This document shows positions 6,606-10,711 of a stretch of DNA of 10,711 nucleotides, one piece after another. The translations under genes were made by a program, and so were the position numbers. The notes beneath the pieces are model-generated. The model had not been told where the DNA came from and made no database searches. It saw nothing but the letters and a program-made list of their open reading frames with translations. The DNA lies in NCBI GenBank assembly GCA_021792885.1, contig JAJYTV010000030.1, positions 1-10,711 on the forward strand, in the 5' to 3' direction. Source of the DNA: Bacillota bacterium (GTDB taxonomy: Bacteria; Bacillota; Sulfobacillia; JAJZYS01; JAJYTV01). Numbering within the stretch: the stretch's first letter is position 1; every line of letters starts with the position of its first letter.

Positions 6606-6623
6606 CGTGCGCCGGGCCTTCGC
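6589..6623 (+). terminator. 14-bp hairpin, attenuator or terminator candidate
   Basis: GCGAAGGCCCGGCG pairs perfectly with CGCCGGGCCTTCGC around a seven-base loop TGACGTG. No U-run follows on either strand, so rho-independent termination would be inefficient unless this organism uses U-poor terminators. The AAGGCCCG...CGGGCCTT ends match the hairpin after pspAA, which favours a terminator-like role. It stands between the short leader ORF and the Mrp-like gene. Confidence 0.5.
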
Positions 6624-6671
6624 CCGTGGTACCGTTTGCAAGGAAGCCAGCAGGGCAGGGGAGGGTCATCG

Positions 6672-7493
6672 ATGCCGCAGTGGCCGACGCACCCGGCATT
6701 CGGCGCGCCGCCGGACAAACTCGGCCTCACGAGCGGGGACCTGGTGGAATTGCCGGATCCTGAGAGTCCGCTGCACGCGCAGTGGCTCGCCGCGGCAGCG
6801 CGCGCGCGGGGCTCGCGGCCACAGGTCGCGGCGCTCAAGGACCCAAAGCGCCTCGAGGAGGCGCTGCGCGCAGGGACTGGCGGACGCGGCGCGGCGCGGA
6901 TCCTTGGCGTCTACGGTGCGGCCGGTACCGGTCGCACGACCGTACTGCGCGGCCTTGCAAGGGCGCTGCGAGAGTCGGGCGCCTCCGTCGCGCTGTTGGA
7001 CGCCGACCTCTCCTCGCCCGCCCTGCGGCGCATCTACGACTGTCTTGCGTTCCCGCTCGTCGTCGGCGGACTCGTGCTGCCGTACGTCGCGGACGGCGTG
7101 CGCCTGCAGGGCGTCGACGCGTTCTGGCCGCAGCCCGGCCGGCTCCCGTGGCAAGGGAAGGAGCTTGTCCGCGTCCTGGAGCGCTTCCGCGAGGACGTCC
7201 TCTGGGCGCAGCCGGACTTCCTGCTCGTGGATCTGCCGCCGCTCGGCGACCCGCGGCTCGCGGAGGTCGCCTCGAGCTTCGGCGGGGATCTTTTGCAGGT
7301 GCAGGGGAGTTTCGCGAGTGCGCTCGCGGGCCCGCCCGCGCGGTACCGGGTGCGCAACGGCACGCGCGGGGAGGCGGGCGAGGCGGATGTCCTTCTCCCC
7401 TATGTCGCCGACGGCGACTTGTTCGCGACGCTTTCGACCCGCTTCCTGCCCTTGGCATCTGCGCTGGTGAAGGGGTCAGGCAACCGGAGCTGA
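6672..7493 (+). CDS. Mrp/MinD-like P-loop protein with lysine-less P-loop
   Basis: A 273-residue protein of the MinD/Mrp deviant-Walker family. The start ATG at 6672 has GGGGAGGG six bases upstream. Residues 1-70 are a linker-like N-terminus without recognised domain. The P-loop is GAAGTGRTT (82-90), where Mrp/MinD proteins have GKGGVGKTT, so both the signature lysine (Ala84) and the phosphate-binding lysine (Arg88) are lost. The LDADLSSP segment (109-116) fits the A' motif, and VLWAQPDFLLVDLPPLGD (176-193) strongly resembles the Mrp Walker B (DLPPGTGD). The stretch after it is shorter than in Mrp and has no CxxC, so it should not carry an iron-sulfur cluster as Mrp/ApbC does. LPYVADG occurs twice (136-142 and 242-248). 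It probably binds nucleotide weakly or not at all; its role is unknown. It converges with and overlaps the dipeptidase gene by 94 bases. Confidence 0.8.
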   Translation: MPQWPTHPAFGAPPDKLGLTSGDLVELPDPESPLHAQWLAAAARARGSRPQVAALKDPKRLEEALRAGTGGRGAARILGVYGAAGTGRTTVLRGLARALRESGASVALLDADLSSPALRRIYDCLAFPLVVGGLVLPYVADGVRLQGVDAFWPQPGRLPWQGKELVRVLERFREDVLWAQPDFLLVDLPPLGDPRLAEVASSFGGDLLQVQGSFASALAGPPARYRVRNGTRGEAGEADVLLPYVADGDLFATLSTRFLPLASALVKGSGNRS

Positions 7494-8632
7494 CCGTGCT
7501 CCGCGGCAAGGCGCCCGCGCGCGTAGGCCTGGGTGACCTCGAGCCGGTCGTCGAGCACCAGGAGGTCTGCAGAGCAGCCGACCGCGATTCGGCCCGCATT
7601 CTCGAGGCCCAGCGCTGCTGCGACGTTGGACGTTACGACAGGCAGCGCGCGCTGCAGCGGCACGCCTTCCTCCAATACGGCGCGCCGCAGGGCCCAGTGC
7701 AGTCTCCCCGGGGCGCCGATGCCGATGCCGGCGAGGCGCCCCTTGCCGTCGAACACGGGAGAGGACCCGTTTCCGTCCGAACTCATCGTGACGTGGGCCG
7801 GATCCCCTTCGCGCAGCAGGTGGGCGAGCGCAACTGCCGGGTCGACCGGCTTCTCGTCCCCCGGCGCGGGAAAGATCCCGGCGGTGACGTCGGCGTAGGC
7901 GCCGCGGCGCGAGAGGTCTGGCGCGTCGGCGAGCAGGTCCGGGTTTCGGTTGAGGTGTGTTGCCGAGAAGAGGTCGTTCGGGAGCGCGCTGCGTCGCAGC
8001 ACCGCGGACAGCGCCGCAAGCCGCCGGATTCCGTCGCCGACGTGGATGTGCAAGAGCCCCTTCTTGCCGGCGAGAAGGGCGCCGACCCGCACCTCCGATG
8101 CGATCTCCAGGAGGTCCCTGCCGCTCGGATGGCTGCCGCGGTCGTCGGCGATCGCGATCTCGCCCGCGCCCAGCACTTCGGGGATGAAGACGAGGTCGGA
8201 ACGCACCGTGCCCGTCAGCGTGCGGGTCGGCAGCTGGTAGGCGCCGGTGAGCATCGACGCCGAGAGGCCGAGCGCCGTAATTCGGCGCGCCTCCGCGAGC
8301 AGCTCGGCCACCGATCGCGTGACGCCGTCGGTGCCGAGCAGGCCGACGACGCGCGTCGTGCCGTGGGGCGCGAGTGCGGAAAGGTGCACGGGCGGCGTGC
8401 GGTGCTGGAACCCGCCCTCGCCGCCGCCCCCCGCGATGTGCACATGGGCGTCGATGAACCCCGGCGTGAGCGCCATGCCGGAGAGGCTGCGCACCTGCAG
8501 GTCAGGCAAGGCTCTGCGCGAGAGCGCGATGTGCGGCGCGATCCGCGCGATCTGCCCTTCGGCGATCAGGACGTCTTGGCGGCCGAGCGGCTCGGGCGCG
8601 TAGACTTCCGCGCCGCGCAGCAACAGGAACAC
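7400..8632 (-). CDS. iadA: Isoaspartyl dipeptidase (beta-aspartyl dipeptidase, M38)
   Basis: A 410-residue amidohydrolase that cleaves isoaspartyl dipeptides left from turnover of damaged proteins. The GTG start at 8632 is chosen because GAGGAGGT (8640-8647) lies seven bases upstream and the N-terminus MFLLLRGAEVYAPE matches the family's opening strand. Metal and active-site equivalents are visible: His63/His65 (DAHVH), Glu72 (GGGGEGG), Tyr132 (TGAYQ), Arg165, His197 (HIHVGD), His226 and Arg229 (THLNR), Asp286 and Ser290 (SDGNGS). The bridging residue is Glu158 (GAGEIAIADDR), where the E. coli enzyme has a carboxylated lysine. The protein is about 20 residues longer than the E. coli form (390). 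The extra C-terminal residues, polar and repeat-free, are encoded in the 94 bases overlapping the Mrp-like gene. Confidence 0.93.
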   Translation of the reverse strand: MFLLLRGAEVYAPEPLGRQDVLIAEGQIARIAPHIALSRRALPDLQVRSLSGMALTPGFIDAHVHIAGGGGEGGFQHRTPPVHLSALAPHGTTRVVGLLGTDGVTRSVAELLAEARRITALGLSASMLTGAYQLPTRTLTGTVRSDLVFIPEVLGAGEIAIADDRGSHPSGRDLLEIASEVRVGALLAGKKGLLHIHVGDGIRRLAALSAVLRRSALPNDLFSATHLNRNPDLLADAPDLSRRGAYADVTAGIFPAPGDEKPVDPAVALAHLLREGDPAHVTMSSDGNGSSPVFDGKGRLAGIGIGAPGRLHWALRRAVLEEGVPLQRALPVVTSNVAAALGLENAGRIAVGCSADLLVLDDRLEVTQAYARGRLAAEHGQLRLPDPFTSADAKGRKRVESVANKSPSAT

Positions 8633-8639
8633 CCGTGCC

Positions 8640-8647
8640 ACCTCCTC
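8640..8647 (-). promoter_or_regulatory. Ribosome binding site deciding the GTG start of iadA
   Basis: On the minus strand GAGGAGGT lies seven bases before GTG at 8632. In-frame ATGs upstream would add an N-terminus with no family counterpart, and this site would then be internal. Confidence 0.75.
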
Positions 8648-8740
8648 GGCGCCAGTGTTCCCGCGTGCGACCATGCCGAGGCGTGACAACGGTGGTATCA
8701 TACGGTTGCATGGCCACGCGGCCGCTGAGGAGGGATAAGC

Positions 8741-9451
8741 ATGGGGCTGATGTCTCGCATGTCGACGATCTTCAAGTCGAAGGTCAATTCGGCGCTGGAT
8801 TCGGTGGAGGATCCGCGGCAGACGCTCGACTACTCGTACGAACGGCAGATGGAACTGCTGCAGAAGGTGAAGCGCAGCCTCGCCGACGCTGTCACCTCGC
8901 GCAAGCAGATCGAGCTGCAGAAGGTGCGGCTCGAGAGCGACGCGCAAAAATACCAGGGTGAGGCGGAGGCCGCCCTGCAGGCGGGCCGGGAGGATCTGGC
9001 GCGCGCAGCGCTGGAGCGCAAGGCGGCCGTCGCGTCTCAGATGCAGGGCCTCGACGGCCAGATCGCCGACCTGCAGCAGCAGGAGGACAAGATGGCCGAG
9101 ACGGCGCGCCGTCTCGAGACCAAGATCGCTGCCTTCCGCGCGCAGAAGGAAGTCCTCAAGGCGCAGTACACCACCGCGCAGGCCCAGGTGAAGATGGGCG
9201 AGGCGACGACGGGCATCTCCGAGGAGATGGCGGACGTCGGACTTGCCGTGCAGCGCGCCCAGGACAAGACGGACCGCATGCGTTCGCGCGCCCAGGCGAT
9301 CGACGAACTGACCGACAAGGGGGTCTTGCAGGATGCCCTGACGCCGGGCCAGGACCCGATCGAGCGCGAACTGCAGAAGACGCAGCAGGCATCGCAGGTC
9401 GACGCGGACCTCGCGGCGCTGAAGGCCAAGATCGGGGGCGGCGCGCAGTGA
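8741..9451 (+). CDS. pspA: Phage shock protein A / IM30 family protein
   Basis: A 236-residue PspA/IM30/Vipp1-family protein, the usual length. It opens with MGLMSRMSTIFKSKVNSALD, the amphipathic N-terminal helix that binds stressed membrane, followed by DPRQTLDYSYERQMELL and a long, almost unbroken coiled coil (about residues 25-190) rich in Gln, Glu, Lys and Ala. Such proteins form ring or rod oligomers that maintain membrane integrity and proton-motive force. The ATG at 8741 has GAGGAGGG seven bases upstream; the second Met at residue 4 is less well placed. No PspB/PspC or PspF is seen. The downstream partner pspAA overlaps its stop, as in the PspA-PspAA gene pairs of Gram-positives and archaea. 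The 108-base gap to the divergent iadA must hold its promoter. Confidence 0.95.
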   Translation: MGLMSRMSTIFKSKVNSALDSVEDPRQTLDYSYERQMELLQKVKRSLADAVTSRKQIELQKVRLESDAQKYQGEAEAALQAGREDLARAALERKAAVASQMQGLDGQIADLQQQEDKMAETARRLETKIAAFRAQKEVLKAQYTTAQAQVKMGEATTGISEEMADVGLAVQRAQDKTDRMRSRAQAIDELTDKGVLQDALTPGQDPIERELQKTQQASQVDADLAALKAKIGGGAQ

Positions 9452-9714
9452 TCGTGCGCATCCTCCACGAGGGGCAGTACGAGCTGCCTGCCGAGGCGCT
9501 GGGACGCCTGCGAAGGCTCGACGACGACCTGATGGAGGCAGTGGCGGAGGGCGATCCGCAGGCCTTCGCGAGACGGCGCGACGCGCTGATAAGCGTGGTG
9601 CGCAGCGAGGGCAGACCCGTCGCCGACGACGTGCTGCGCGAGTCCGACCTCGTCCTGCCGCACGCGGACATCACACTCGAAGAAGCGCAGAAGCTCTTCA
9701 CACAGCACGCCTGA
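9448..9714 (+). CDS. pspAA: PspA-associated protein PspAA
   Basis: An 88-residue soluble protein beginning MIVRILHEGQYELPAEAL, which is the typical opening of the PspAA domain found next to or fused with PspA in many bacteria and archaea. The middle has LRRLDDDLMEAVAEGD and the end has ESDLVLPHADITLEEAQKLF, both also typical. The start is GTG at 9448, where GTGA overlaps the pspA stop by four bases, so the two are translated together. The function of PspAA is not established; constant linkage to PspA suggests it modulates PspA assembly or membrane stress response. A hairpin terminator follows five bases after the stop. Confidence 0.88.
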   Translation: MIVRILHEGQYELPAEALGRLRRLDDDLMEAVAEGDPQAFARRRDALISVVRSEGRPVADDVLRESDLVLPHADITLEEAQKLFTQHA

Positions 9715-9718
9715 CCCG

Positions 9719-9747
9719 CAAGGCCCGCCGTAGCCCGGCGGGCCTTG
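9719..9747 (+). terminator. Hairpin terminator of the pspA-pspAA operon
   Basis: A perfect 12-bp stem, CAAGGCCCGCCG pairing with CGGCGGGCCTTG, with loop TAGCC, starting five bases after the pspAA stop. A U-run is missing, but the position directly after the operon and before the next promoter fits termination. Confidence 0.7.
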
Positions 9748-9758
9748 GTGCACTCATG

Positions 9759-9786
9759 TTGACGGAATGCCACCCACCGGTATGAT
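9759..9786 (+). promoter_or_regulatory. Sigma-A-like promoter of the HD-GYP gene
   Basis: TTGACG (9759-9764), a 16-base spacer and TATGAT (9781-9786) make a strong match to the housekeeping promoter consensus. The expected transcript start near 9793 gives a leader of about 25 bases. An inverted repeat CCACCCA (9770-9776) and TGGGTGG (9786-9792) brackets the -10 box and could be an operator. Confidence 0.65.
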
Positions 9787-9803
9787 GGGTGGAGAGCCCA
9801 CCT

Positions 9804-9810
9804 TGGAGGA
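9804..9810 (+). promoter_or_regulatory. Ribosome binding site deciding the TTG start of the HD-GYP gene
   Basis: TGGAGGA with the GGAGG core seven bases before TTG at 9817. No in-frame ATG or GTG lies between the promoter and this site, and the next in-frame ATG is 39 codons inside. Confidence 0.8.
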
Positions 9811-9816
9811 ACGCAT

Positions 9817-10711
9817 TTGCGCAAAGTTCCGGTTTCTCGGGAGATTATCGGCAAGAAGGCCGCCAAGTCGGTCTATGCGCAGAGCGGGAAATACCCGCTC
9901 GTGCACAAGGGCGCCACCATCGTCGCTTCGATGGTGGACGCGCTGCTGCGACGCGGCGTGCAGGCGATCTGGATCGCGGACGAGCTCTTCCCGGACTTCG
10001 AACCGGAGGAGGCCATCCGGCACGAGACCAGGGAGCTCGTACGCAAGTCGGTCGCGGACCTCTTCCACCATGCCGCGACGCGGGAGCAGAGCCGCCAGGC
10101 GAAGGAGACGGTCGCCTCCGGCCTCATGGAGGCCGTGCGCCAGCTCGTCGACGACGTGGTGGCGAACGAGGACGTCGTCGCCAACGTCGGCCGCGTGCGC
10201 GCATGGGACAACTATACCTATGAGCATTCCGTGCAGGTCGCGACCATGTCGGTCGTGATCGGCAAGCACATGTTGATGACCGAGGACCAGTTGATCCGGC
10301 TCGGCACCGGCGCGATCCTCCACGACGTCGGCAAGATCACGGTGCCGCTGGAGATCCTCCAGAAGCCCGGACGGCTGACCGCGGAGGAGTTCGAAGTCGT
10401 CAAGACCCATGCCCGCAACGGCTGGGACCTCGTGCACGAGGGCTTTCAGAACATCATGCCGACTTCTTCGATCGTCGTTCTGCAGCACCATGAGCGGCTG
10501 GATGGGTCCGGCTATCCGCAGGGCCTGCGGGGCGACGACATCTACATCTTCTCGAAGATCACCGCGGTCGCCGACGTGCTGGACGCGGTGCGCGCGCAGC
10601 GCAACTACCGCGAGAACCACCGGCCGTCGCAGGTGCTGCGCATCATGATGAACGACGCCGGCGTCCGGCTGGACGCTACCTCGGTGCAGATCGCGCTGCG
10701 CCATGTGGCGC
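9817..10711 (+). CDS. HD-GYP domain protein, probable cyclic-di-GMP phosphodiesterase (runs off right edge)
   Basis: The first 298 codons of a gene that continues past the window. The TTG start at 9817 is set by GGAGG seven bases upstream and a promoter just before. Residues 1-125 form an N-terminal region opening with RKVPVSREIIGKKAAKSVY, of the kind found ahead of many Bacillota HD-GYP domains, with no receiver or sensor domain seen. The HD-GYP domain follows: YEHSVQVA (His137), GAILHDVGK (His169-Asp170), THARNGWDL (His198), and HHERLDGSGYP (224-234) with the GYP signature, then AVADVLDA (Asp253). All metal-ligand and GYP residues are intact, so it should hydrolyse cyclic-di-GMP in the cytoplasm. 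It is a single-gene unit with its own promoter after the pspAA terminator. Confidence 0.9.
   Translation, partial: MRKVPVSREIIGKKAAKSVYAQSGKYPLVHKGATIVASMVDALLRRGVQAIWIADELFPDFEPEEAIRHETRELVRKSVADLFHHAATREQSRQAKETVASGLMEAVRQLVDDVVANEDVVANVGRVRAWDNYTYEHSVQVATMSVVIGKHMLMTEDQLIRLGTGAILHDVGKITVPLEILQKPGRLTAEEFEVVKTHARNGWDLVHEGFQNIMPTSSIVVLQHHERLDGSGYPQGLRGDDIYIFSKITAVADVLDAVRAQRNYRENHRPSQVLRIMMNDAGVRLDATSVQIALRHVA

Larger units (their letters stand above)
6361..6671. other. Divergent intergenic control region between ctaC and the Mrp-like gene
   Basis: This 311-base stretch carries no long gene. From left to right it holds the ctaC ribosome site, a leader hairpin (6426-6450), and the left 13-bp arm GGTCCATATGGCC (6456-6468). 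Next are a 16-bp perfect palindrome CAAATGGCGCCATTTG (6474-6489), the minus-strand promoter of the oxidase operon (6499-6527), and an inner repeat ACAAATGG (6550-6557). The right 13-bp arm GGCCATATGGACC (6573-6585), a short plus-strand ORF (6570-6605), a 14-bp hairpin (6589-6623) and the ribosome site of the next gene follow. The inner region (about 6490-6570) is less GC-rich than the genes around it, as expected of a regulatory region. Confidence 0.7.

Noticed and set aside
6386..6838. A 150-codon minus-strand frame over the divergent region
   Set aside because: It has no ribosome site, covers the palindromes and the 5' end of the Mrp-like gene, and shows no protein features.
6782..8686. A 634-codon plus-strand frame across the Mrp-like gene and iadA
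   Set aside because: It is out of frame with the P-loop protein and antisense to IadA, with Arg/Ala-rich composition.
8683..8711. A promoter for pspA or iadA around TATCAT (8696-8701) and its reverse TATGAT
   Set aside because: The -10-like boxes exist on both strands, but no acceptable -35 box sits at 16-18 bases on either side.

Overview
This is a GC-rich bacterial chromosome segment. Bacillus-type respiratory genes, very strong purine-rich ribosome binding sites, frequent GTG/TTG starts and sigma-A-like promoters suggest an aerobic, high-GC member of the Bacillota or a close relative. The species cannot be named from sequence alone.

Left part (1-6360, all minus strand): a complete caa3-type (cytochrome-c-fused, heme-copper) oxidase operon. 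In transcription order it reads ctaC (subunit II lipoprotein with CuA and a fused cytochrome c), ctaD (subunit I), ctaE (III), ctaF (IV), ctaG (caa3 assembly factor), ctaB (heme O synthase), a DUF420/CtaM-type membrane protein, and ctaA (heme A synthase, cut by the left edge). Structural subunits, heme O to heme A synthesis and assembly factors thus sit in one run. Most junctions overlap or are separated by 0-2 bases. The exceptions are ctaC-ctaD (19 bases), ctaB-DUF420 (47 bases) and ctaF-ctaG (63 bases, holding a strong hairpin).

Middle (6361-6671): a divergent control region. It carries a good sigma-A-like promoter for the oxidase operon and a 130-bp interrupted dyad whose two nested inverted repeats share one centre. 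On the plus strand there is an 11-codon leader-type ORF with an excellent Shine-Dalgarno, whose stop codon opens the loop of a 14-bp hairpin. This region is the most unusual part of the window.

Right part (6672-10711): a plus-strand Mrp/MinD-like P-loop protein that has lost both P-loop lysines overlaps tail-to-tail with a minus-strand isoaspartyl dipeptidase (IadA). Then come a plus-strand pspA-pspAA pair (membrane stress) closed by a hairpin terminator, and an HD-GYP cyclic-di-GMP phosphodiesterase with its own promoter, which runs off the right edge. No rRNA, tRNA, CRISPR or insertion sequence was seen.
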